Numbered from the stretch's first letter, positions 10,213 to 20,080 are shown. The stretch: DNA of 64,000 nucleotides from Salinisphaera sp. (GCF_002729955.1 NZ_PBYA01000029.1:1-64000), one strand, 5' to 3'. Notes: generated by a model from the letters alone, not told the origin. A program made the numbers and translations.

Positions 10213-11295
10213 TTGATACAAGCGAGTACCGTGGCCAGCGAAACCCAAGCCAGCGACAGTTCGGTCGAAAGCCCGGTCGAGCGGTATTTCACGCGCCTGC
10301 TGAGCAGTCGCGCGGGGCGTATCGCCTACCGCTATCGCCGTTTGTTGCCGGTGGCATCGTTTGCCATGGGCGCGGCCAGTTTCTTCCTGGTCGAACGCCA
10401 GGCCGCGCTCGCCCAGTGGGTGACCGCGCTCATGCTGCTGGGCTGGCTGGCGCTGCTGTTCGAAGGCCTGCTGTGCCGCCTGCTCGGCCGCTACTTCGGC
10501 GAACGCATCCCCCAGGCGGCCGTACGCTTTGGCGCCCAGTGCCTGCACCAGGAAACGCTGTTCTTCGTGCTGCCGTTCTTTCTGGCCACGACCACCTGGC
10601 TGAGCGGCCAGGCGCTGTTTACCGGTCTTTTGATCGTCGCGGCCGCGGCCTCCACGGTGGACCCGATCTATCTACACGGCATCGCCGAGCGCCGGTGGCT
10701 GTTCCTGGGATTTCACGGCTTTACGCTTTTTGTTGCGCTTCTGGCGGCGGGGCCGATCATGCTGTCGCTGACCACCGGTGAGAGTGTCGCTATCGCCTCG
10801 GTTGCCATGGGGGTCTGTGCCTTGCCCAGCTTCAACGATGCCGTTCGCGCCCGCCAGTGGTGGCGCTGGCTGCTGCTGGCCGCGCTTTCGATCGCCCTTG
10901 GGGGCCTCGCCTGGTTCGGCCGCTTCTGGATTCCGCCGGCCACCCTGCGCGCCACCGATATGGCGATCACCCTGCGGGTGGACGTCGCCAACCGCGAGCC
11001 CGGCCAGGACCGTACCCACTTCAAAGCCGACGAACTCGCCGGCGACGGTCTTTATGCCTTCACCGCCATCGCCGCCCCGCGCGGGCTGCAACAGCAGGTA
11101 TTGCATGTGTGGTGGCACGACGGCGAGGTGGTCGACCGCATCCCGCTGGAAATCACCGGCGGCGGCCCGGAAAACGGCTACCGCGCCTGGAGCCACAAAC
11201 TCGCCCTCGGCGACGACCCGAGCGGCCACTGGCGCGTGACGGTAATCACCGACGACGGGCAGATGATCGGTGCGCGGCGGTTTACGGTGGAGTAA
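10213..11295 (+). CDS. Membrane protein with DUF5924/DUF2914-like C-terminal domain
   Basis: N-terminal TM helices then HVWWHDGEVVDRIPLEI...GHWRVTVITDDGQMIG, characteristic of DUF2914. Confidence 0.65.
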   Translation: MIQASTVASETQASDSSVESPVERYFTRLLSSRAGRIAYRYRRLLPVASFAMGAASFFLVERQAALAQWVTALMLLGWLALLFEGLLCRLLGRYFGERIPQAAVRFGAQCLHQETLFFVLPFFLATTTWLSGQALFTGLLIVAAAASTVDPIYLHGIAERRWLFLGFHGFTLFVALLAAGPIMLSLTTGESVAIASVAMGVCALPSFNDAVRARQWWRWLLLAALSIALGGLAWFGRFWIPPATLRATDMAITLRVDVANREPGQDRTHFKADELAGDGLYAFTAIAAPRGLQQQVLHVWWHDGEVVDRIPLEITGGGPENGYRAWSHKLALGDDPSGHWRVTVITDDGQMIGARRFTVE

Positions 11296-11363
11296 CGCGT
11301 AGATCGTGTGCCCGCCAGACCCGCGTGAAACACCGTGGTGGGCGTCGCGCTGTTTCAAAAACA

Positions 11364-11458
11364 GCCCGCAAATGAACGCCAAACGCGCAAATGACAGGTG
11401 GCGATTCAACCATCACCGGACGACCGGCGTAGGTGGATTAGCCCAGCGTGATCCAGCA
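11364..11458 (+). repeat. Composite dispersed repeat, copy 1 (module A CCGCAAATG..GCGCAAATG; module B GTAGGTGGATTAGC..GCGTGATCCAGCA)
   Basis: Same module order and orientation as 43531-43633. Confidence 0.7.
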
Positions 11459-11558
11459 AAGAACCCAGCCCCTCGGGCGGATTCGAACGGGATAGTTCGA
11501 CCCAGCCAAGAAGCCTGTTCCCTTTTGGTTTACGGCATGCCGGGCTAAGCCAAACGAC

Positions 11559-11590
11559 GTGGCCGGCGCTCGCTAACGGCCACATTTTTT
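11559..11590 (+). terminator. Possible Rho-independent terminator in intergenic repeat island
   Basis: GTGGCCG...CGGCCAC followed by ATTTTTT. Confidence 0.4.
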
Positions 11591-11623
11591 GTAGGTCGAA
11601 TTAGCCGAAGGCGTAAACCGACA
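11591..11623 (+). repeat. Degenerate module B repeat (GTAGGTCGAATTAGCCGAAGGCGTAAACCGACA)
   Basis: Similar to gtaggttggattagcgcagcgtaatccaaca at 43603-43633. Confidence 0.6.
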
Positions 11624-11948
11624 AGAACGTAGCCAACCCCACGGATTCCGATATGCAGGCGTTGCGACTCACCACGGCGGGTTAAGGGCCGTATTCGAGC
11701 CCCGTTTGGAGCGAACGAGACACGCAGTGCCAACCCATAACCCAGTCGTCTTTCCTTTTGGCTGCTATTTGTTCGACGCGCAACCGAAAAGTGCCTCGCG
11801 CTGCAGCGCGAAACCGTGGGATAGCCGAAATCTAGAGTGCCGAAAGACGCGTGGCGTGAACCCGCCAAGCACGCCCACATGCAATGATTCTTAACCCGGC
11901 ACAGCGTTGAAAACGGCTGACAGAGTTAGCTGTTCTGGTGACGGGTTA

Positions 11949-13088
11949 TTAAACAACCCGCGCCCGCGACAGCCGCTCCACCAGCGCCACGAGCCCGGCC
12001 AGATTGCGCGTCGGCGCGCAGAGATCGACGTAGGGCGAGTCGTGCTGTGCACCCAGCGCGGTACTGAAAAAACGCGGGTGCCCCATGAGCGGATCGAGCC
12101 ATACCAGGGCACGGCAGCGCCCGCGCAGGCGCTTGAGCACGGCCTGCAGCCGTTCGGGCTTGTCGCTGTCCCAGCCATCGGAGACGATCATCACCACGGT
12201 ATTACGATCGAGCTGTTGATCGGCAAACCGCTGCATGAAGGTTTCGAGCGCGCTGGCAATACGCGTTCCGCCGGCCCAGTCCTCGACGCTATCAGGCAGA
12301 CGCGCCAGCCCGGCTTCGACCGAGGCCGAACGCGCCAGCGTATCGGTCACCCGCGACAGCTCGGTACTGAAGACATAGCTTTCCACCGAGCGGAACACGC
12401 GCGCGAAGGCATGGATGAAACACAGAAAGAAGCGGCTGTAGGCATCCATCGAATAGCTGACGTCGGCGAATACCACCAGCCGCGGGCGTTCGCGTGGACG
12501 ATATCGACGACGGAATTCGAACACCTCGCCGCCGCGGGCGATCGCAGCGCGCAGGCTGTTGCGCAGATCGATCGTGCCGTGCCTACGCGCTCGCCAGCGC
12601 CGGGCCGTACGCCGCGCGAGCTGACGACCGAGGCTGCGTATCAAACGCTCCATGGCCGCGCGTTCGCCCGCATCGATCGCGGCCAGATCGGCCTGCATGG
12701 CATAACGCGTGGCGCTGGCACCGCTGCGGGTGTCTTCGCTGCGATCGTCGTCGGTCGTGGTGGCTGTTGCCGGCGCCGGTTCGGCCTCGCCGACGCCCTC
12801 GGCGGCCTGGCTGCCCTGTTCGCCGTCCTCGGCCTCGACCTTTTCGGCCGCCTCGGCGGGCCGCGCGTCGAAAAAGCGGGCGAACACGGCATCGAAACGT
12901 GCCCGATCGGAGGGCGTCTTGGCCATGCATGCGCGTAGCAGCCGGGCGAAATCCGAGCGTCGTTGTAGCGGCGTATGGGCAAGCGCGCTGAGCGCATCCG
13001 CGCTTTCGGCCGGGCTGACGGTGATGCCGGCGTGCCGCAGCTCATCGGCGAAGGCGGCCATGGTGCGGGCCAGCGACCAGTCGTTCAT
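11949..13088 (-). CDS. VWA domain-containing CoxE-like protein
   Basis: FADVSYSMDAYSRFF MIDAS DxSxS, VMIVSDGWD; start ATG at 13088 overlaps MoxR stop; the longer ORF (to 13718) is out of frame with MoxR. Confidence 0.85.
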   Translation of the reverse strand: MNDWSLARTMAAFADELRHAGITVSPAESADALSALAHTPLQRRSDFARLLRACMAKTPSDRARFDAVFARFFDARPAEAAEKVEAEDGEQGSQAAEGVGEAEPAPATATTTDDDRSEDTRSGASATRYAMQADLAAIDAGERAAMERLIRSLGRQLARRTARRWRARRHGTIDLRNSLRAAIARGGEVFEFRRRYRPRERPRLVVFADVSYSMDAYSRFFLCFIHAFARVFRSVESYVFSTELSRVTDTLARSASVEAGLARLPDSVEDWAGGTRIASALETFMQRFADQQLDRNTVVMIVSDGWDSDKPERLQAVLKRLRGRCRALVWLDPLMGHPRFFSTALGAQHDSPYVDLCAPTRNLAGLVALVERLSRARVV

Positions 13089-13978
13089 CGCTCGCCGCGA
13101 TAGGCATCCAGACGGGTACGCATGGCGTCGATATCGGCCGCGTCCTTGAACAGGGCGCCGAGCGTGGCGGGCACGCGCTCGTCGTTGAGATCGGCAACGC
13201 CGAGTTCGATCAGGGCGGCGGCCCAGTCCAGCGTTTCCGCCAGCCCGGGCGTCTTGGCCAGATCCTGTTCCCGTGCCCAGGCCAGAAAATCGGCGATGGT
13301 ATCGGCCAGGCGCGTATCGATGCCGGGCAGCCGGCGTTCGAGCACGGCCCGTTCCTTGGCGCGGTCGGGGTAGTCGATCCACAAATAGAGACAGCGCCGG
13401 CGCGTGGCTTCGGCGAGCGCCCGCGTGCGGTTGCCGGTGATGACCACCAGCGGCGGCACCTCGGCGCGCACGGTGCCGTACTCGGGGATGCTGATCTGCC
13501 AGTCCGACAGGATCTCCAGCAGAAAACTCTCGAAGGCTTCGTCGGCGCGGTCGAGCTCGTCGATGAGCAGCACCGGCGGCGGGCTGTGGCGCAGGGCTGC
13601 CAGCAGCGGACGTTCGAGCAGGAAGCTGTCGGAATAGAGGTTGTCGCGCAGGCTGTCGGTGGACGCGCCGGCCGCTTCCTGCACCCGGATTTCCAGCAGC
13701 TGACGCGGGTAGTCCCATTCGTAGAGAGCCTGGGCTGCGTCCAGACCCTCATAGCACTGCAGGCGAATCAGCCGTGTGTCGAGCGTGGCCGCCAGCGCCT
13801 TGGCGATTTCGGTCTTGCCGACGCCGGCCGGGCCTTCCACGAGCAGCGGCTTGTGCAGGACCATGGCCAGATACAGGGTCATGCGCAGATCGGCATCGCT
13901 GACGTAGCCCTCGCCGGCCAGCGCGGCGTCGAGCGCCTCGGGGCTGTCGAAGCGCGGGCGCGATTGCATATCGCTCAT
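13085..13978 (-). CDS. MoxR-family AAA+ ATPase
   Basis: EGPAGVGKTE Walker A, LLIDELDRADEAFE Walker B, PPLVVITGNRTR sensor. Confidence 0.9.
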   Translation of the reverse strand: MSDMQSRPRFDSPEALDAALAGEGYVSDADLRMTLYLAMVLHKPLLVEGPAGVGKTEIAKALAATLDTRLIRLQCYEGLDAAQALYEWDYPRQLLEIRVQEAAGASTDSLRDNLYSDSFLLERPLLAALRHSPPPVLLIDELDRADEAFESFLLEILSDWQISIPEYGTVRAEVPPLVVITGNRTRALAEATRRRCLYLWIDYPDRAKERAVLERRLPGIDTRLADTIADFLAWAREQDLAKTPGLAETLDWAAALIELGVADLNDERVPATLGALFKDAADIDAMRTRLDAYRGER

Positions 13979-16182
13979 GAATCGCTGGGTTCGTCTTCCG
14001 GCTCGTCGTCGGTATCGATCACGCCGTCGTTGATCAGCGCCAGGGCGACCACCCGGGCATACAGCGATTCGCGCAGGCCGCGCGGGCGTTGCAGGCCCAT
14101 GCGTTCAAGATAGGGCTCGGCGCTGGCCGGCAGTGTGGCCAGACGCGAGGCATGCCGGGCAAAGCTCGACAGCGTTTTGCCGTGCGAGCCGCCCGCCAGC
14201 TTCTTGAGGGCGGCGATGAGCGTACGCTCGATTTCGGTGAAATCGCTGCCATAGGGATAGGGCTCGAACCGGCCCTTGGCTTTTTCCGGGGCGAGCAGGC
14301 GACGCAGATTGTCCGGCGTGTTGTTACGCGCATGCGCCGGCACCTGGTAATCGCGGCGCAGCTTGCCGGCGGATACGGCCGCGCTGCGCAGTTCGTCCTG
14401 AAAACGTGCGTCGGCGATCTCGATCATGGCCATGGCGACTTCTTCGTCGGTCTTGCCGCGCAGATCGGCCGCCCCGTATTCGGTCACCACGATATCGCGC
14501 AGATGGCGGGGGATGGTGGTATGCGCATAGTGCGCCACCACGTTGGATTCGGGCCCATCCGAGGACTGGCGCACCGCGCGTACACAGATGATCGAACGCC
14601 CGTCTTCGAGCGCATGCGCCTGGGATACGAAGTTGTACTGCCCGCCCACGCCGGAGATGACCTGGCCGTTCTCCAGCCCGTCGGAGGCGATGGCCCCGGC
14701 GAGCGTGGCCTTGATCGCGGTATTCACGAAGCGCGAGCCGCGCCGCTGGACCCGGCGCAGGGCCTCGTTTCCGTACAGCTCGTTGATCTGACCGACGCTG
14801 GTCATATGAAACAGTTCGCGCTCGTCGTCGTCGAGATCGCGCAGCGCCTGATAGAAGCTGTTGGGCCCGAGAAAGAAGCCGCCGTGCACGAGCGTTGCGC
14901 CCTTGAGCCGGTCACCCAGGCAGCGCGACACGATCGCCGCGCGGGCCGTGTCGTCGTCCAGATCGGCAGCGATGGGCTCACCGCCATCGCCTGCATCGAG
15001 GGTGCGGTTGTCATAGCTCACGCCGGCCTTGAACACGCCCACGTTCCTGAGGCGGGCCACATCGTCGCCGTCGAGCTGGGCACGAATGGCGCCGCTGTCG
15101 CGCAGCGCGGCCAGCGTAGTGGCATCGACCCGTTCGCCGATGGTGCCGGCATCGAGCAGGCGCTGGATATCGATATCGTCGTAGACCGCGCGCGAGATCA
15201 CCCCCGAGCGATACATCTGGATATAGGCATCCACGAGCATTTCGGTGCAGCCGTACAGGCCACGCTCGAAGACATCCTCACCGCCGATCGCCTCGGCGAG
15301 GGTGCGCTCGTGATCGCTGCGGTTGAGCCGATCGATGAGCGTGCGGTAGTCGGCGTTGTGGTTGTGGCGCAGATCGCAGCAATAGGCGATCGCATCCGAC
15401 AACGAGCCGATGCCGATCTGCAGCGTGCCGCCGTCTTCGAGCAGGCTCGATACGCGCAGCCCGATCGCATAGTCGGCGTCGGCCACCGGCATGGCCGGCG
15501 CGCCGAACGGCTTGAAGGTGGCCTTCTCCCCCTCGAACACCGCATCGGCCAGCGCGGCGTCGACCAGCGCGCTGCGGGTCATCATCGGCATGCGCGCATT
15601 GAGCTGGCCGACCACCCAGATCGGTTCACCGCGCTCGCGCATGGCTTCGACCACGGGCACCAGATCGAGGGTGACGTCGGTGTTGCTGGACAGCGAAAAC
15701 CGGCTGTCGTCCGGGCCGGGTGCCCCCATCTGCATCAAAACGTTCACGCCCGCGTTGATCAGGTCGCGTGCGACGTGGGTGTAGTTGACCGAGCGATAGT
15801 GGCGCTGGGCATCATCGTTGCCGAGCATCGCGCCCGGCTGGAAGAAGAACTCCGAAATCGTGATGTTGTCGGGCACCGTGCCGGCATTCAGATCGCGCAC
15901 ATAGTCCAGGCCCGGATAATCCTCGAACACGCGCTCGACGATCGGGTCCATGATGCGGCGTTCGAGTTCGCTGCCGGCCTGCGGCACGTCCAGCGACAGC
16001 GCGGTGAGGATCTTGAGATTGATCTCGGGGTTGGCCTTGGCCCGGGCATAGAGCGCGTTGAGCAGCGTGGCTGGTTTGCCCAGCCCGAGCGGCGCGCCTA
16101 CATGGATATCGTGGCCGACGGTGTCGATGAGCCAATCGATCGTGGCCTCGGCATCGGTGAATCGTTGCGGTCGCTCGCTCAT
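13975..16182 (-). CDS. Acetyl-CoA hydrolase/transferase family protein
   Basis: 735 aa; GIGSLSDAI, GGQYNFVSQAHALEDGRSIIC, TEYGAADLRGKTDEEVA typical of the family. Confidence 0.85.
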   Translation of the reverse strand: MSERPQRFTDAEATIDWLIDTVGHDIHVGAPLGLGKPATLLNALYARAKANPEINLKILTALSLDVPQAGSELERRIMDPIVERVFEDYPGLDYVRDLNAGTVPDNITISEFFFQPGAMLGNDDAQRHYRSVNYTHVARDLINAGVNVLMQMGAPGPDDSRFSLSSNTDVTLDLVPVVEAMRERGEPIWVVGQLNARMPMMTRSALVDAALADAVFEGEKATFKPFGAPAMPVADADYAIGLRVSSLLEDGGTLQIGIGSLSDAIAYCCDLRHNHNADYRTLIDRLNRSDHERTLAEAIGGEDVFERGLYGCTEMLVDAYIQMYRSGVISRAVYDDIDIQRLLDAGTIGERVDATTLAALRDSGAIRAQLDGDDVARLRNVGVFKAGVSYDNRTLDAGDGGEPIAADLDDDTARAAIVSRCLGDRLKGATLVHGGFFLGPNSFYQALRDLDDDERELFHMTSVGQINELYGNEALRRVQRRGSRFVNTAIKATLAGAIASDGLENGQVISGVGGQYNFVSQAHALEDGRSIICVRAVRQSSDGPESNVVAHYAHTTIPRHLRDIVVTEYGAADLRGKTDEEVAMAMIEIADARFQDELRSAAVSAGKLRRDYQVPAHARNNTPDNLRRLLAPEKAKGRFEPYPYGSDFTEIERTLIAALKKLAGGSHGKTLSSFARHASRLATLPASAEPYLERMGLQRPRGLRESLYARVVALALINDGVIDTDDEPEDEPSDS

Positions 16183-16227
16183 CGCCTGTTCCTCGCCAGT
16201 GAAACCGCTGCGCCCGGCTGCGGTTCG

Positions 16228-17139
16228 TTATTGTTTGTTGTGACGGCCGTAACGGTCGAGATATTCCTGCGGCACCTTCACCTGCAGCGCGCCCGGGTGA
16301 ATACGAAAAGTCGCCGGGGTTTCGGTCAGGATCTCGCCGTCGGTGTTGATTGGCATGGGCTTGCCGGTATCCACTTCGAACTCGGTGCCTTCAAACAGTT
16401 GCACGCCCTGAATGGACTTGTCCGGCCCGCGCACCAGCGTGGGCAGCATGCCGACAAGCTTGCCAAGCGACTGCGGCTGGAGGCTGTACAGATCAAGCCG
16501 GCCATCGTCGAGTGCGGCATCGCTGGCGACGGCCAGACCGCCACCAAAATAGCGCCCGTTGCCGATGGCCAGCTGGATCGAATGCAGGCGATGGGTTTCA
16601 TCGCCGAAGCGCACCACCGCATCGAACGGCTCGGTATCGCGATAAGCCTTGAATACGTTGCTGGCATAGCCGAACGAGCCGAACATCTTCTTGGCCGCGT
16701 CCGAGCGATACTCACAGGCGCGCACGGCCAGGCCGATACTGGCGACGTTGACGAAATGAACGTCGTTGCACTGCCCCAGATCGATACCGTGGGTCACGCC
16801 TTCGACCACGTTGCGACAAGCCGCCTCGAGCTCCGTGGGAATGAGCAGCGTCCGGGCAAAATCGTTGGCCGTGCCCAGCGGCAGCACACCCAACGGGCGC
16901 TTTGCGCGCATGACCGCCGCGGCAGCCAGATTGAGGGTGCCGTCGCCGCCGCCGAGCACGATGATATCCACGTTCGGCGCATGCCGATCGATCTCGGCGG
17001 GGACGTCGTCGGGTTCTTCGAATTTGCCCAGGGTTATCTGGACATCGAGCGCTTCGAGCGCGTCGCGGGCCGCCTCGGCGTTGGCTTCGCCCTGGCGGGA
17101 TTTCTGATTGATCAGCAGTAGCGCGCGCAGAATCTTCAC
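16228..17139 (-). CDS. YegS/diacylglycerol kinase-like lipid kinase
   Basis: VLGGGDGTLNLAAAAV and PLGTANDFARTL motifs; GTG start at 17139 likely (VKILRALLLINQKS). Confidence 0.85.
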   Translation of the reverse strand: MKILRALLLINQKSRQGEANAEAARDALEALDVQITLGKFEEPDDVPAEIDRHAPNVDIIVLGGGDGTLNLAAAAVMRAKRPLGVLPLGTANDFARTLLIPTELEAACRNVVEGVTHGIDLGQCNDVHFVNVASIGLAVRACEYRSDAAKKMFGSFGYASNVFKAYRDTEPFDAVVRFGDETHRLHSIQLAIGNGRYFGGGLAVASDAALDDGRLDLYSLQPQSLGKLVGMLPTLVRGPDKSIQGVQLFEGTEFEVDTGKPMPINTDGEILTETPATFRIHPGALQVKVPQEYLDRYGRHNKQ

Positions 17140-17267
17140 CCATTGCGAATAGTCGTAGCGACAGCGTAAGTGCCGCCCGAGACAAGCGCAATCCGCATTA
17201 TTCACGGGCTGGCGCGCAATGCGCTTCTCAGCCAAGATCACAGCGAAATCCAACCAATGACCGTGTC

Positions 17268-17807
17268 ATGCAAAGCCTGACCCAACGAATGATCGGCGCC
17301 GCCAAACTGCAGGTGCCCACCTATGAGGAAGTCGAACACGACCGCAGTGCCACCGGCCAGGCCGCACTGATCGTGGTGCTGGCATCGCTGGCCGCCGGTA
17401 TCGGCGCGCTCGGGGGCGGCACGATCGGCTTTCTGCTGCTCAACGCCGTCGCCGCCCTGCTTGGCTGGCTGATCTGGGCGGCGATCATCTGGGCGGTGGG
17501 CACGAAGATGCTGCCCGAAGCCCAGACCGAGGCCGATGTCGGCCAGCTGCTGCGCACCCTCGGCTTTGCCGCCACGCCCGGCCTGCTGCGCGTATTCGGC
17601 ATCATCCCGGTGATCGGCGCCATCGTATGGTTCGTGGCCTCGATCTGGATGCTGGCCACGACCATCATCGCGGTACGCCAGGCGCTGGATTATCAAAGCA
17701 CCCTGCGGGCCGTGGGCGTGTGCGTGATCGGCTGGCTGATCCAGCTGCTGATCATGGCTCTGATCGGCGGCATCGCCGGACCGACGGGCACCGCGCCCGG
17801 CATGTAA
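17268..17807 (+). CDS. Yip1 family membrane protein
   Basis: 179 aa hydrophobic protein, QALDYQSTLRAVGVCVIGWLIQ pattern. Confidence 0.7.
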   Translation: MQSLTQRMIGAAKLQVPTYEEVEHDRSATGQAALIVVLASLAAGIGALGGGTIGFLLLNAVAALLGWLIWAAIIWAVGTKMLPEAQTEADVGQLLRTLGFAATPGLLRVFGIIPVIGAIVWFVASIWMLATTIIAVRQALDYQSTLRAVGVCVIGWLIQLLIMALIGGIAGPTGTAPGM

Positions 17808-17821
17808 GCCGGCGCTTCGCT

Positions 17822-18865
17822 TCAGGCGGCCGTGTCGATACCTCGCTCGGCCGCTTTTTCGTTTCGTGACGCCGCGGCCCGTTGTTCGACGGTGGCGGCA
17901 GCATCGAAATAACAGTCGAGCAGGCGCAGCTGGCGGGCGGCCGTATCCGCCTGAACCATGTCCATGTACAGCGCGGGCGATACCGGCCGACGCTCGTTGA
18001 GCCAGCCGATATGCTTGCGGGCCACGCGCACGCCCTGCTGCTCGCCGTAGAAGTCATGGATCTGCTCAATCAGACCGAGCAGCCACTCCCGCTCATCGGC
18101 CACGCTCGGCGGTGCGGGCACGAGGCCCGTGGCCCGCTCGATGGCGATCTCGCGAAAAAGCCACGGCCGCCGACAGGCCGCCCGGCCGATCATCAGCCCG
18201 TCCGCGCCGGTGGCGGCCAGCACCGCCCGCGCCTTGGCCGGCGAGTCGATATCGCCGTTCGCCCAGACCGGTATCGACACCGCCCGCTTGACCGCGGCGA
18301 TGGTGTCGTACTCGGCCACGCCGGTGTAGTGCTGGTCACGCGTGCGCCCGTGCACCGCCAGTGCGGCGATGCCGGCCTGTTCGGCACGACGGGCGATGAC
18401 CACGGCATTACGACGCTCCGCGCTCACACCGGTACGCATTTTCAGGGTCACCGGGATATCGACCGCGTTCACCACGCCATCGAGAATGGCAGCCACGCGA
18501 TCTTCGTCGGCCATCAGCGCCGAGCCTGCCGCCTTGCGACACACCTTCTTGGCCGGACAGCCCATGTTGATATCGATGATATCGGCGCCGTCGTCGGCGT
18601 TGACCCTTGCCGCATGCACCAGATCCGCGACATCGCCGCCGGCGATCTGCACGATACGCGGCGCGGGTTCGCCGCCCTGGTCGAGGCGCAGCCGGGACTT
18701 GCGTGTAGCGCGCAGTTCGGGCCGGGCCGATACCATTTCGCCCGTGGTCACGTTCGCACCGAGGCTTCGGCACAGGGCGCGGAACACGCGGTCGCTCACG
18801 CCGGCCATGGGCGCGGCAGCGAGGCCGTGGGCGAATGTATAACCAGCGATACGCACGCCGAGCAT
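17822..18865 (-). CDS. dusB: tRNA-dihydrouridine synthase (DusB-like)
   Basis: LAAAPMAGVSDRVFR, DINMGCPAKKV, VHGRTRDQHYTG, ANGDI, MIGRAACRRPW. Confidence 0.8.
   Translation of the reverse strand: MLGVRIAGYTFAHGLAAAPMAGVSDRVFRALCRSLGANVTTGEMVSARPELRATRKSRLRLDQGGEPAPRIVQIAGGDVADLVHAARVNADDGADIIDINMGCPAKKVCRKAAGSALMADEDRVAAILDGVVNAVDIPVTLKMRTGVSAERRNAVVIARRAEQAGIAALAVHGRTRDQHYTGVAEYDTIAAVKRAVSIPVWANGDIDSPAKARAVLAATGADGLMIGRAACRRPWLFREIAIERATGLVPAPPSVADEREWLLGLIEQIHDFYGEQQGVRVARKHIGWLNERRPVSPALYMDMVQADTAARQLRLLDCYFDAAATVEQRAAASRNEKAAERGIDTAA
17826..17859 (+). terminator. Rho-independent terminator, overlapping the 3' end of convergent dusB
   Basis: GCGGCCG...CGGCCGC followed by TTTTT. Confidence 0.6.
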
Positions 18866-18933
18866 TCTAGTCGCCGAAGCAGGTTCGTAGAAACATGTTA
18901 TTTTCGGTTATCCGCTCAACCCTTTCGTTTTCG

Positions 18934-19728
18934 ATGAACAACGCCAAGATCCGTTTCGCCACTGTTTTGACTTCGCTCGTACTGGGCGCAAGCCTGCTTG
19001 CAGGCTGCTCCGAAACGCCGCAGGAGAAATACGACAACGCGGTCGAACAGCTCAAGGAAGCGCGCGAGTCGCGCAATGAAGCCCAGGAAGCTCTGAACGA
19101 AAAGAAAGAAGAGCTCAATGAGCTTCAGGCCAACCTCAACGAGTCGGAAAACGAACTGCAGGAAGCGCGTCAGAAAGTCGCGGCCGCCTCGGAGGCCGTG
19201 AACAAGACGGTTAACGATCAAGTGCTCTTCCGCACCATCCAGCGCGACGTACTCAACGAAAAATCGTTCGACAAGTCCGCGATCTCGGTGGGCGTGAAGG
19301 ATCGTGTGGTCACGCTGACCGGCGTGGTGCCGGATGAGGAAACCCGCGAACTCGCACTCGAGAAAGCGCGTTCACAGGCCGGGGTCGAAGACGTGGTCGA
19401 CGAACTCCAGCTTGAAGACGAACAGGGCGAGCCCCGTGCGCCCTCGGCCGGCAGCGTTGCCAAGCCGGATCAGAAGGCCGAGCAGGATGCCAAGGCCAAG
19501 CAGGCGAAACCGGAACAGGCCGAGGACAAGTCGCAGGCACAGCCCGCACCGCAGCCGGAATCCGGCCAGTCGGCACCGCAGCAGCCCGAATCGAACGCCC
19601 AGAGCAACGATCAGGGCAATACCCAGAGCAAGCCGCAGGGCGACACGCCCAAGCCGCCGATGGCACCCAACGACGGCGGCGGCTCGGCCTCGGCGACGCA
19701 GGCACGCGCCCACGTCGCGACGGCATAA
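18934..19728 (+). CDS. BON-domain lipoprotein with coiled coil and Pro/Gln-rich tail
   Basis: Lipobox LLAGCSE; charged heptad region EKYDNAVEQLKEARESRNEAQEALNEKKEEL; BON-like ISVGVKDRVVTLTGVVPDEETRELALEKARSQAGVEDVVDEL. Confidence 0.75.
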   Translation: MNNAKIRFATVLTSLVLGASLLAGCSETPQEKYDNAVEQLKEARESRNEAQEALNEKKEELNELQANLNESENELQEARQKVAAASEAVNKTVNDQVLFRTIQRDVLNEKSFDKSAISVGVKDRVVTLTGVVPDEETRELALEKARSQAGVEDVVDELQLEDEQGEPRAPSAGSVAKPDQKAEQDAKAKQAKPEQAEDKSQAQPAPQPESGQSAPQQPESNAQSNDQGNTQSKPQGDTPKPPMAPNDGGGSASATQARAHVATA

Positions 19729-19731
19729 GCG

Positions 19732-20058
19732 ATGTTGGCCGCCGCCTTCTGGTTGCTGCTCATCGCCACCGTCGGCGGCGTCGCCATGGCGGCGCTGGAC
19801 GCCGCCATGCGCCCGCTTCGTATCGGCCACGGTGTAATCGCGGGCGCCGGGCTGGCCTGCCTGCTCGTCGGCGCGTTCATGCATCCCGGCACGCTGGTGT
19901 GGAGTGCCTTTGCGCTCACCGCGATCGGCTTCAGCGCCGGCGCGGTGTTTTTCGGCGTCATCTACAAGCACCAGGCGCCGCCGCGCATCCTGGTTCTGGG
20001 CCACGGCGCACTCAACGCCCTCGGCGTTCTATTGCTCGCGGTTGCGGTATTCGGCTAG
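19732..20058 (+). CDS. Small hypothetical membrane protein
   Basis: 108 aa, about 4 hydrophobic segments, 3 bp after preceding CDS. Confidence 0.6.
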   Translation: MLAAAFWLLLIATVGGVAMAALDAAMRPLRIGHGVIAGAGLACLLVGAFMHPGTLVWSAFALTAIGFSAGAVFFGVIYKHQAPPRILVLGHGALNALGVLLLAVAVFG

Positions 20059-20080
20059 TGATGCAACGGCGGCGCCCGGC

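Noticed and set aside
11321-11335. CGTGAAACA half-site near 11.3 kb
   Set aside because: Single parS half-site without a left half; expected by chance.
14089-17121. 1010-aa plus-strand ORF
   Set aside because: Lies antisense to the well-supported acetyl-CoA hydrolase and lipid kinase genes; a high-GC shadow ORF rich in His/Arg/Gly/Gln with no recognisable domain.
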